Below are positions 10,392 through 20,997 of a DNA stretch of 64,000 bases, piece after piece. The notes under the pieces were generated by a model that had not been told where the DNA came from, searched no databases, and saw nothing but the letters and a program-made list of their open reading frames with translations. The position numbers were made by a program, and so were the translations under genes. Where the stretch lies: the NCBI GenBank assembly GCA_018136815.1, contig CM030938.1, positions 1,524,202 to 1,588,201 on the forward strand, written 5' to 3'. This DNA comes from Isochrysis galbana (taxonomy: Eukaryota; Haptophyta; Isochrysidales; Isochrysidaceae). Numbering within the stretch: the first letter of the stretch is position 1; each line of letters opens with the position of its first letter.

Positions 10392-13300
10392 ATGTCGCCT
10401 CCGCCACCTTCTTCAATATCCATCCCTCAAGTCTGCGTGCCCGGCGGTGCGGGAACCTTTGTCTACGGCTCTCCCTGGCTGCCCCACGATTGGCCCGCAG
10501 CGCTCAACGCGGCAATCTACCTCATCCTCCTCTGCTGGGCGTTTGTGGGTGTCGCCATCCTCGCAGATCTCTTCATGGCAGCGATTGAAGAGATCACCTC
10601 CCAGCAAAAGTCCATCCAGATCAAGATCGACGGCAAGGAGAGGATCTACCGCGCGGCGGTCTGGAATGCCACCGTCGCCAACCTCACGCTCATGGTGCGC
10701 CACCATCTGCAGCACACGTACACGCCCCGCAGATTCCATGGAGACTCACTGGCAACTCTGTGTTTCCTTTGCTGCTTTAGGCGCTTGGTTCGTCAGCGCC
10801 AGAGATTCTCCTCGCTGTGATTGAGCTGATGTCGTCAGGCTTTCACGCGGGCGAGCTGGGGCCAGGAACAATCGTGGGGTCGGCCGCCTTCAACCTGCTC
10901 ATCATCATCGCTGTCTGCATTGTGCGAGCCGCCCACTGTCGCGCGCGGGTTGCGAGTCGCCCCTCCAGCGGACCGGCATGCAGGCATGCGCACCGCTTTC
11001 TCCAACTTTCAATCTTGGACGTGCGTTGCAGGTAGCGATTCCGTCCACAAGCTCTCGTCGAATCTCGCGCCTTGGAGTTTATGCATGCACAGCAGTCTGT
11101 TCCATCCTAGCCTACTTGTGGTTGCTGTTCATCCTGATGGGAAACTCTCCCGACGTCGTCACATTGCCTGAGGTGCCCATGCTGCGCACCCGTGGTCTGT
11201 GACGGGAGGTGCACATCAAGATCCGTGCCACAAGACGACCTCATTACTTACCTACTGATCATTCTGATCGGCACCTTCACTGTCGGCGTGCTCACACCGT
11301 CCCTGTTACCCCCTCTTGCGCACTGGTTTCCTCAGGCCCTGGCTACCCTCCTCTTCTTCCCGATACTCGTCGCCGCCGCGTACGCCTGCGACATTCTTCC
11401 TGGTCGCATTGCACACCGCCGCAAGCGCAAGAAGGTGGCTGTGCCCACCTTCATCATCGATGTGAAGCATCCTGATGGCTCAGCCCTCACTGATGAAGAG
11501 CTGGCCGCGCTTGTGCTCAAGCTGAGAGCGACGCACTACAAGGAGCTGACGGGTGGGCCGCTGTTGTGCACGCCGGAGTCCCAACGCGCGTGTCCTCGAA
11601 GCCTCATGGAGGAGGAATGCACACTGACCAGGCCAACTCGACGTTCCTACACTCTCGCATCCCCTTCGGTCTTTGACCATCTTCATTTCCCAGCTCTCAC
11701 TCGCAATCCTCCTGCCCCGCCGCTAGATGAGGAGGCTGCTGCCGCAATCGTGGCGGAGATGAGCGAGGCGCAGCCACGCACCCTTGCCGATTACCGACGT
11801 TCCATGTTCTCAACCTCGATGGCCGCCCAGAAGAGCCGAGGTACACGCCGGCCCGCTTGCGTCGGCACGCCTGCGATCGCAGCGCTTTAATTGACAGCCT
11901 GCCACATCGCCATACCATTGCCTCGTAGCGGCCAGCTCTTCGAAACTCGTTCGAAAGATGTCGCATGGCACGGGTCCCATTCAGGACTTGGCAGTCGTGC
12001 CCGGTGACAAAGCCAACACCGCACATGACAAGCACGTTGACATTTCAAGCGTTGGCGGAAGCTCAAAGACATGGTCGCACGGGAGTAGGTGGGCGGTCAG
12101 CCTTACGACGGCTTTTTTATTCACTACTCCGATCGTTCACTGATGCTGCCCCCCGCCCGTTCACGCTCGGCGAGAGCCATCGCCCCTGTCGGCCTTTCCG
12201 CTCGCTTCGGCGTCTTCCACGAGTACTCTCTTTTTGCCATCAACTCTGGGGATGCGCTCTGTCACTCGTGACTCCTGCTGCCCGTCCCAGTGCTTCTCAT
12301 ATCCTCTCCGCACACATACGGACATGTTAATCCTTCTTTCCCTCTGCCCTCACCATCTCCAGCTCCATCAGGCAGCCCACTCCCAAGCAATTCCGTGCGA
12401 AAGCCATCGTGGAGCGTGATGGCAAGTTTGCCGCCGCCGAGATGTGCTCTCTCGATCGCATCCACATCGACTCCGGTAGAGAAGCGCCAACGTTCGAGTT
12501 TGAGGCCAAGGGCTACACCGTACTCGAGAGCGCATCCAAAGTGCGATGGCGGCCAACATTCCACCACCTGTCACACGCCGCCACCCAGCGTTGCCCTACT
12601 GCACCTATCCCGCCTCTGAAGCATATGGGCGGGCAGGAGCTCTACGATAGGCAATCAATGTCCTTTGCTGCGCTTGTTTTGGCGTCCATGCCCGCACCGG
12701 CAGCTTAGCTGCCAGTCCTTGCGGGCGTACCTGTCTCCGCTCATTTCGACCGTCTTGCACTAGCAGATCACCGTCGGGGTTCTCCGTCATGGCTCCATTG
12801 CGACCGGAGTGTCCGTCGACTATTTCACGGAAGATGGCACGGCGAAGAGCGGAGAAGACTTTGTTGCCGCTACAGGCACCCTCCACTTTGCACTAGGGGA
12901 ATCGCGTGCGGAAATATCCATTGAGATGATGACTGACTCGGCTCCCGAGGGTGACAAACATTTCTTTGTGAGCCATGGTACCCCCTGCAATGGCGGCGTC
13001 GACGTGGCAGGCTACAATAGCGCATCGCATGGCGTTCAGGGTGGTGGGCCAACAGCTTTGCTTCGTTGCTGCCGGGGTCCCCTCTACTAGCCATGGTATG
13101 GGGCAGTGCGCAGGGTGTAGAGTGGATCTTACGCTCGTATGCTGCGTTCGATCCACATTGGCATCTTCGAATCGCAGGTGCACCTCCGTAATCCAGCGGC
13201 GAGAGAAATCCCGTCGCCAAGCCGGGGAGAAAACGTTAATATCTCGCCGCTATTGGGCGAGGTGTCAACGGCTCGCATCGCAATTATTGACGATGAGACC

Positions 13301-15324
13301 CCGGGCACCTTTGTCCTGGAGGACGAGCTCGTTCGTGTCTGTGAGGCCGATGGCAAGGTTTGTTCGCATCTGCTGCGGCGGGAAGGTCGCGGTCCGTCCA
13401 TAGCGTGACATTCCTCCCACACATTCTTGCCTAGGTGCAACTGACGGTGATGCGAGTCGGCGGATGCAAAGGACTCGTCTCGCTGTGCTGGACGACAAAA
13501 GACGGGACTGCCCTCGCTGGCGACGACTATGTCGCCACCAAAGGTGTCTTGCAGTGGGAACACCATGACGTCTCGCCCAAGGTGATCGAGGTAAGTAGGC
13601 TACCGGCAGGTCGAAATTAGGGGAGCAATCGCAGCTATAAGTTGTCACGTTTCCGCTCGCACGACACTCCTCCAAGTGTCTTCTAGTGGATTCCCTCGTC
13701 ACTTGCGCTTAAGTTCCGCTGCCCAGCACGGCATCCCATATCATCCCTCACGCGTCATCTCTCCATCCTCACAGATCGAAATCGTCGATAGCATCGGATA
13801 CGAGCCACAAGAGTATTTTGAGGTCGTCTTCTCCGACGCTACAGGTGGTGCCACCTTTGATGCAAGCACGGATGGCAACGCCCAAAGCTCCATCGCCAGA
13901 ATTATCATCCTCGAGGATTACCAGGCAAGAATGCTCCCAGGCCCCGCTCTCCAAAAGCATTGGCATTTTGACCGCAGGTACCGCCTTCTAATTTGTGTTT
14001 GTGGCCACCATCCCCTTGCTTTCCCCTCGAATTCTTGTCACAGGCCCGTACGATTCGTGATCGGGCAATCGACCTCTTCTCCTTCAACCGCGATCGAACA
14101 CGCCTCCGTATTCGCACATGGCGGGACCAACTGGTTGAGGCGGTGCGTCCCCATTGTTGATCGCATCCATGCTTGTCACCACAACGTGCAGTATAGACGC
14201 CTCGCCAACCTTGGGCGCTCGCTGCCGGTGGGTCCCCCTTCAGGTCGGGTTCGAGCTCGGGGAGGACTGCAGGCCTGTCATTGCCTCCGTTCTCTCGTAT
14301 CTCGTGTTGACGCCATGGCGATTGATTGCGGCGTTTATCCCGCCCCCAACGATGGGCACTGGATGGCCCTGCTTCTTTGTCTGCATTGGCGTCATCGGTT
14401 TAGTGACTGCAGGTGTGCATTACTGCCCTTGAACCTCGCAAGAAGGGCTCCACATTCCGCTCGATCTTCGCACAACCAGGGCTCATACACACAGACTGTA
14501 CGCCTCCTGTACGCCTCGCGTTCATGATGTCTTCGACACTTGGCGGCTTGCTCATTACCCGCGCCTCCACCGCCCAATTTGCGAAGTGATTGGCGATCTT
14601 GCAAATCTCTTCAGCTGCGAGGTCGGGCTTAGACCTTCCGTAGCCGCCATTACCGTCGTGGCGCTCGGTACGTCTTTGCCAGACACCTTCGCCTCGCGAA
14701 CCGCCGCAAACGCCGATGCCACTGCTGACAATGCCGTCGGCAATGTGACGGGCTCGAACGCTGTCAATGTGTTCCTGGGGCTTGGTGCGCGCCAAAGACC
14801 TTCGCTCACAGCTCACCGCCCGCCCATTCTTCCCCACTCTGCGTCCCGCTCGTCTCACGTTGTGATCGTTGCTTTGTCGCTTGCCGACCGCATGCTCCGT
14901 CTTGTGCACCACGTCCACGCGCAATGAACCTTGAGAGGTGCTCTGCCAACGTTGCTCATGTGAGGGCCACATCTCGTCCTCTTCAGGGGTTTCTTGGACA
15001 ATTGGGGCTGTGTATTGGGTCCTCAAGCCTGCTACCCCCGCGTGGATCGCTCGCTACCCCGCAGTGGCCTCCCGCTACGGCATTCAGCCGGGCGATCCTT
15101 TGCCTGGGCTTGCAGTGGAGGCCGGCGACTTGGGATTTTCTGTGACTCTCTTTGTACTTTGTGCCGTTGCTTGCTTTGGAGTCCTTCAACTGCGTAGGAA
15201 ATATTGCGACGGCGAGCTCGGGGGGAAGATGCGATGGCCGTCCTTTACGCTATTGTGCACCCTGTGGCTGATCTATATCCTCTTCTCAGCACTTCGCTCG
15301 TACGGCATCATAGCAGGCTTCTAA
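10392..15324 (+). CDS. NCX: NCX-type Na+/Ca2+ exchanger with two Calx-beta repeats
   Basis: Plasma-membrane type exchanger that moves Ca2+ against Na+. Exons I can place: 10392-10694, 10781-10921, 11032-11172, 11336-11840, about 12363-12540, 12767-12967, 13178-13357, 13435-13590, 13775-13924, 14044-14142, 14244-14412, 14587-14784, 14987-15324 (stop). The first alpha repeat is [15 protein letters not shown] and the second is [19 protein letters not shown] then [14 protein letters not shown]. Between them lie a cytosolic loop and two Calx-beta Ca2+-sensor repeats ([15 protein letters not shown] to [10 protein letters not shown], and [15 protein letters not shown] to IIILEDYQ). The last exon gives [11 protein letters not shown] and a final helix. 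Length is about 915 residues, like animal NCX. Intron 13925-14043 starts with GC. The junction 11840/12363 does not keep phase, so a small exon or another splice site is missing from my model. A (CT)n tract abuts the start. Confidence 0.9.
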
Positions 15325-15704
15325 TTGAGCTTCCCAATATGTGCGCGATTCCACCTGTTCCAATTCTGTGTGAGAAGTGTGAGAGACTCAATCGACTTAA
15401 ATGTGGTGATTGAAATAGGGTTTGAGCGCATGCCCTACTTATGACTTATGATTATAATGTTGACACCAAAACTATAGTTGTAGTTTGAGTAACTCCTTCA
15501 GCTACGCCTTTCACCTAAGCCGAGTGCGCCCAGCATCTAGACCACCTGCCACCTGCCGAATACGAATTCTTGCATATGAGGGACGCAAATTCCGAAAAGA
15601 AGAGCAGCATTCATAGAGCCGTGGGACGGAATAGTCCAGCACGCGTCCCACACTCTTAGCAAGGCAAAGGCCCGACCGACAGCACCGACGAAAGACAATC
15701 CAGG
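15325..15704. other. Intergenic; nothing seen
   Basis: AT-richer 3' flank of the NCX gene; no ORF with a recognisable product. Confidence 0.4.
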
Positions 15705-15862
15705 CGAAAAGCGCTCAATCACCATCACCATCACCCACAGCATAGAAAAGCGTTCAATCACCATCAGTCTACACGTGGAACGCGTTCAATGGCCATCACC
15801 CCCACCGCATGGAAAAGCGTTCAATCACCATCAGCCTACACATGGAAAAGCGTTCAATCGCG
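15705..15862 (+). repeat. Minisatellite, about 33-35 bp unit, 4-5 copies
   Basis: Units begin GAAAAGCGTTCAATCACCAT and end CACATG or a variant; four to five imperfect copies in a row with the last one partial. The units are adjacent with no unique spacers. Confidence 0.75.
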
Positions 15863-15976
15863 GAAGATCGTGGGGATCATGAGGGTAGCTATCCAACCCA
15901 CTCGTTTGGCAAGAGGGTATGCTGCATCCCGCTCGAGTTGGTGCGTGACACAGAAATATGTACGATACTATAAAAC

Positions 15977-16496
15977 ATGTCCAACACTAGCGATGCTGAC
16001 ATAAATTACGCAACAGTACTAGATCCGGAACATATCAAGAATATCCTTAGTAGCATGGCACCCGACAACTGGGCGTGGCGGTACGAAATTGATCGAGCTC
16101 TTAATAACAACAAGAAGAACGAGCTGTACGAAAAGTTCGTGAATAGGCTTGATGATGACAAATACGGCAGGTTCATAAGGGCATACATATCATTCAGGCG
16201 TTTCGATAGAGGGTATGTCAATTACAATTACGATCAGCTCATGCAAATTGCAAATTGCCGTTAAAGAGGGGTTCACACATCAAATAAAGAACATTGATAA
16301 TCCAAATGAACATAATTTGAATACGATTATGATAGATAAAGATTTCAAGAACGATGTAACGACATTGGTGAAGAGGGTGTTGTCAGTCTCGCGAAAGTTG
16401 TATGAAGAAAAGATTCCTGGGCCGGACCCCGGAAACCCGGAAACCAAAGAAAACGTAAAGCAGAAGGACGAAGAAGGGGCTAAGGGAAGTAAGTAA
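15977..16496 (+). pseudogene. AT-rich orphan ORF broken by a 7-bp duplication
   Basis: The first frame starts at ATG 15977 (MSNTSDADINYATVLDPEHI) and stops at 16264. A second frame continues (VKEGFTHQIKNIDNPNEHNL to a Lys/Glu-rich tail) and stops at 16496. The switch falls on a tandem AAATTGC AAATTGC at about 16245-16258, so a single 7-bp duplication explains the break. The coding DNA is Asn/Asp/Lys-rich and clearly more AT-rich than the neighbours. It has no recognised domain. Composition suggests a foreign (for example large DNA virus) or organelle-like origin, which is inference only. The gene may be dead, or the duplication may be an assembly error. Confidence 0.5.
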
Positions 16497-16574
16497 GTGG
16501 TAAGTGGGGTGAAGGGAGATAAGGGCGTTGACAGTGGCGAGGTAATAGATACCGGGCGTCTAACATGTGTGTAC

Positions 16575-16610
16575 GTAGCCCCGAATCTTCAGTCTTCAGG
16601 TGTTTTTTTC
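16575..16610 (-). repeat. Dispersed CTGAAGATTC-GGGGCTAC repeat
   Basis: On the minus strand: A-run, CACCTGAAGACTGAAGATTC, GGGGCTAC. Same signature as 964-1046 and 62766-62805. Confidence 0.55.
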
Positions 16611-17047
16611 TTTTCTCTATCGACAATATCTACGAGCACTAATGAATGGGTATGGGCGTGGTCTTAAGCGGCACCGGCGCGACATCAATATATAGTGATA
16701 CCATCGTGTGGCACGCCCATACTCAAGTCTACATGACGCAGCGCACAAATTCCGGGCACAGCCCCGCAATGCACGGCAAGCGTGTCCGTCCATAACCTTT
16801 CACTGTCGAGTCCTCCGGCATGCGCGCATGGACGTACATCGAGATGATAGTGTGCGTGCACCAATTTGGAGGCTCAGAAGCCACTTCGCAACAACACAAC
16901 GTTGGTATAGATTTCTCGTAAGATAAACCTACAACATGCCTCAACAGGGGTTTACCGCAAACAGGAGTCGCCCATGCTTCAGCCAACGGCTCCAACAGCA
17001 GTGGGGGCGAAAGAAGGCCTTCCACGATTTGCATACCACGAGCAAGG
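16611..17047. other. 3' flank of the F-box gene; no separate gene seen
   Basis: A minus-strand frame over 16729-17250 overlaps the end of the F-box/cytochrome b5 gene in another frame. It has no recognisable domain and may be an alternative 3' exon or chance. Confidence 0.35.
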
Positions 17048-18043
17048 TTACCACCAACCCTCCTCCTCTGTGAAGGCCTCCCGCCAGACCGCATGCGCAG
17101 CCAAGGGAAGCCACCATGGCGCGTCATCAACCCAAGACCGTTGGTTTGCGTTTGGAGTGCCAATTGGACTGGCCAGATGCCCGTTAGCATTGGAACCATC
17201 GTGCAAATCGGACGGAATTTCACGATTGTTGCCATACAGCCCAGCAGCATAGAGAGCGTTGTGCCGACGGTGGCCCGTGGAATCCGCTGGCGCTCGCAGC
17301 AATTCTAGTATTGACTCAGCGCGCCTCGCCACGCCACACCAACCTTCTGAGGATAGTATGCGTGTGCTCAGCACGCGTGGAAGCGAGCCAGCGATGCGGC
17401 GTGGCAGTAGCCCGTGCCTACTCGTACGTTCAGGGGGCATATTGTCTTTGCGGCGGCGCCACGTCTCATACTCCTCATCGGTTAGGTGTGAGGCGGGCCT
17501 CCCATTCTCGGGCGGCAGCGAGAGCTCATGCACACGAAAGGCATCCATCATGCGCACCGCATCGGGTGAGTGCGACACGTCAGCAAATGGCTCTGATGCA
17601 TCGGTCCCCGCAAAGAGGTGTAGAGGCGCCGCCATGCCCGGATGAAGGGGCGCGAAGCGCGTCACGTCATAGATCGCGTCACCAATAAGGATGACACATC
17701 CCGCGCAGTTGCTGGGTCTCGAAAGCCCTCTCTCCACAAGTTGCTCGTGGCTGACATGTCCGACCGCCAACCTGCCCCAGTGCCCCTCTGTCCCTCTCTC
17801 TCCAAGAGAGTAGTAGAGCTGCCTCCAGCCGCTCGGAGTAGCTGGCTCAAGCGCGCCTGGTGGCAGCGCCCACTCGATGGCGGCGTAGCGGCGTCGGACC
17901 AAGGCTGCGTAGAGAAGCGGTTCCTCCTCCGCCGCGGCCTCGGCGAGTGTGCGACAGGACAAGGAGAGAGCACAGAGCGAAGGCGCGTCGCACTGCGCGA
18001 GCACGCAGCCGAGAAGGTTGCTGGGGAGAGAGTCGAGGCGCAT
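17048..18043 (-). CDS. F-box plus cytochrome b5-domain protein, 331 residues
   Basis: ATG at 18043. Residues 3-45 (LPSNLLGCVLAQCDAPSLCA then LSCRTLAEAA) fit an F-box, the Skp1-binding motif of SCF ubiquitin ligases. Residues about 97-172 fit a cytochrome b5 fold: GCVILIGDAIYDVTRFAPLH, the heme-binding HPG turn, FAGTDASEPFADVSHSPDA with the second axial His, and MMDAFRVHEL. The HPG turn lacks the usual second Gly. The remaining 150 residues show no domain and may include read-through of an unspliced intron. By family logic the protein would be a substrate adaptor with a heme or sterol-type ligand domain. A complex GA/CT tract lies upstream. Confidence 0.65.
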   Translation of the reverse strand: MRLDSLPSNLLGCVLAQCDAPSLCALSLSCRTLAEAAAEEEPLLYAALVRRRYAAIEWALPPGALEPATPSGWRQLYYSLGERGTEGHWGRLAVGHVSHEQLVERGLSRPSNCAGCVILIGDAIYDVTRFAPLHPGMAAPLHLFAGTDASEPFADVSHSPDAVRMMDAFRVHELSLPPENGRPASHLTDEEYETWRRRKDNMPPERTSRHGLLPRRIAGSLPRVLSTRILSSEGWCGVARRAESILELLRAPADSTGHRRHNALYAAGLYGNNREIPSDLHDGSNANGHLASPIGTPNANQRSWVDDAPWWLPLAAHAVWREAFTEEEGWW

Positions 18044-18060
18044 TGGAGAAGGGTGGCGGG

Positions 18061-18700
<640 letters not shown>

Positions 18701-18795
18701 GGTGGTTGAGTAGAATGTAGAGTATAGGTGCGGACGTGCGGCGGGTGTGCTCCGCCGCCAGCCTAGATGGGAAATAGACTACGTATTATTTACTA

Positions 18796-18816
18796 TATTT
18801 GGCCAGAGGCCAAATA
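18796..18816. repeat. Perfect inverted repeat TATTTGGCC-AGA-GGCCAAATA
   Basis: Nine-base arms with a three-base loop. TATTTGGC is repeated again at about 18823. Might be a protein-binding palindrome or the end of an eroded element; no partner was found. The rest of 18700-19290 holds no supported gene. Confidence 0.4.
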
Positions 18817-19291
18817 CAGATGTATTTGGCTGTATCTGTAGCGCGTCCTGGGTTGTAGGCCTCGAATATATTTGAAATGTATCTGCAGGCCCGAGCACCG
18901 TATTTCCCATCCAGGGCCGCCAGCTTGAGAGAACGCCCTTCGCTTTGCTCGATCGGTTTCGAGCTGGCTGAGCTGAGGACGGCTTTGGATCTTGCTTCAT
19001 GGAGGGGAGAGGCGAAGCAGCGTCTATAGCTCTTACCTCACGCCTCCCAGCGGTTCGCCAGTGTCTGATTCGGTTGATGTGATCCCAAGCGCAGGCCCAG
19101 TTGCCGATGCGTCTCGCCTGCTTCGTCAGGAGGACTCGGAAGCGAACGTATCGCTATCGCAAGACGAGACCGAGGCGGAAGGAGACCACTCCACGCCGTG
19201 GGAGTGGCCCATGAGCCATGAGCCATGAGAGACCGCTCTACAACGCCAGGCGCAGAGTACTCGACAACATTTCCAAAGACAATTGAATTAA

Positions 19292-19663
19292 TCAGAAAGC
19301 ATTCCAAGACTTCGAACTGCGATTTTTAGCAAACTCGGTCCTAGAACTGAACTAAACAAACATCGCGGATGGAGCGGATTAGCCAATGAAGCTCTTCGTT
19401 GTCATATGGGCATTGTCATTCCAGATCCTGACACGAAAGGTAGAAGTGGGGTTGCAGTCGAGGATGAATTTCGCCAGATTACAAAGGGAGAGTGGATTGT
19501 GTTCGATGACAGCAAAGAACATATTGGCGTCAACGATACTGACGAGAATAGGGTCGTTTTGCTTCTTGACATAGAAAGACCGTGGTGGGTAAAGAAAGGA
19601 GAAAGTAAAATACAAGATACTCCGGAGTTGTTAGATTTTGTCGCCAAATATACTAGAGTCTAG
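19292..19663 (+). pseudogene. Aspartyl/asparaginyl beta-hydroxylase-like, 5' end missing
   Basis: Reading from the stop at 19289-19291: SESIPRLRTAIFSKLG, LNKHRGWSGLANEALRCHMG (proximal iron-binding His), IVIPDPD, then ITKGEWIVFDDSKEHIGVND (distal His) and NRVVLLLDIERPWW. This is the conserved double-stranded beta-helix core of the Asp/Asn hydroxylase family (2-oxoglutarate- and Fe(II)-dependent). No ATG precedes the core; the first ATG (19406) lies after the RCH motif. An AG at 19294-19295 could be a splice acceptor, so it is either the last exon of a spliced gene or a truncated copy. The DNA is much more AT-rich than the neighbours. Such genes occur in algae, bacteria and large DNA viruses; origin here is undecided. 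Confidence 0.65.
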
Positions 19664-20262
19664 CGGATCCATAATGTATTAGCTTATACGTGATTCAATA
19701 ATTGATACTATCGACAAGCGCACTTGGTTAGGAGAGCGTTCAAGCCAAGATCATCATGTGCCGTAGACAGTGAAACTGATTGACCACTCCATTTCAAATA
19801 TTAGTTGTGCATCATCATACACTTCAGTATCTGGCCGTGGTTGTCCCGACTCTTGCTCCATCTCTAATATTTCAGCCAATCTGATTAATTTCCGTCTCCT
19901 GAACTCTTGGATGACCGAGGCATTTATCGGGTTAGGGTTGGACCCTCGACCCTCGAAAGGCGTAGGGATACATTTCTTCTTATCAATTGGAGAAAAAAAT
20001 TTACCATGTGTGCGAAAAGTTTTTTACCCGTGACATGGCAACACGCCGAGCAGCTGGCAAACTCTACACGCAGGCCGTCCTCGCATCACGGATCTCGCCA
20101 CCCAAGATCAGCCAAGCGATATCAAAAAGAAAACTCAGCACGGATCTCGCATCACGAAGAAGATGAAAACTCAGCACGCGTAGCTAGGGGTATAATAGAC
20201 CAAAAAGAAAACAAATAACCTGACAATTGAGCCGGGGGGGGAAGGGAAACTGCGCCCAATGT

Positions 20263-20310
<48 letters not shown>

Positions 20311-20997
20311 TAAAACAAATAACCTGGCCCTCTTTTGACGGAACGCGACTTCTCTTCCTCCTCGTGCGTCGAAAAGGGTGCGCCGTACCGCCCCCGCGTA
20401 AGCTTTGGAACTTCGAAGCCGGGTATACCCTCGGGCAGAGCCTACTATACCATATCAAATGCTTCCGTGGCTGTACACGCTATTCGCTGTCGGGGATCTG
20501 AACCCCAGGAGCACCCCCCCCCCCCCCGCTACCCGGCGAAGGGCGCGCCCTCATGCCGAGCCAAGGCGACGCCGTTCTCGTCGCGTACGTGGTGCTCCTG
20601 GGCCTCTCCTTCGGGGTGCCCGCGGGGGGGCTCATGGTAGGGTGAGAGTCCCCACGGGAGGGGAAGAATTCCTGAGGGAAAGGAGACCAAATGAAGGCAA
20701 GCCCAACTTGGCAAGCCGCCTTCCAGCCGCGCTACCACACCCATCCACTCCCTGGGCCTCCACCCCCCACGGATCACCGAACTCCCTTGCCCCATACATG
20801 GAGCGAAGGCCTGCAGAGGCGGGCAGGTGGGCAGCCAGCGCGCCCGACACCCGCCGTCTCGTGCCAGAGTTAGAAAACCTTTAGAACCACCTTAAGCTAG
20901 GACAACAAGAAAACTCTGACACGTTGGCTCCTGGGGGGTAACATATACTAGTAGTACTTGTAGTGAGTGAGTGGGGGGGAGAGGGAAAGTGAGCGCG
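19664..20997. other. Intergenic with (GT)n microsatellite; no gene seen
   Basis: AT-rich to about 20240, then (GT)n at 20261-20305, then GC-rich DNA. Long frames over 20335-20884 exist on both strands but show no domain. Confidence 0.45.
20261..20305 (+). repeat. (GT)n microsatellite
   Basis: About 22 uninterrupted GT units. Confidence 0.9.

Noticed and set aside
10036-10824. Long Leu/Ser and Arg/Glu frames over the (CT)n tract
   Set aside because: Pure dinucleotide repeat translation; the real start is the NCX ATG at 10392.
15705-15862. CRISPR-like array
   Set aside because: Units are directly adjacent without unique spacers, and the context is eukaryotic; it is a minisatellite.
16729-17250. 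Minus-strand ORF of 173 codons overlapping the F-box gene end
   Set aside because: No domain; at most an alternative 3' exon.
20335-20884. Overlapping plus-strand ORFs
   Set aside because: No domain and strong Pro/Arg bias typical of out-of-frame GC-rich DNA.
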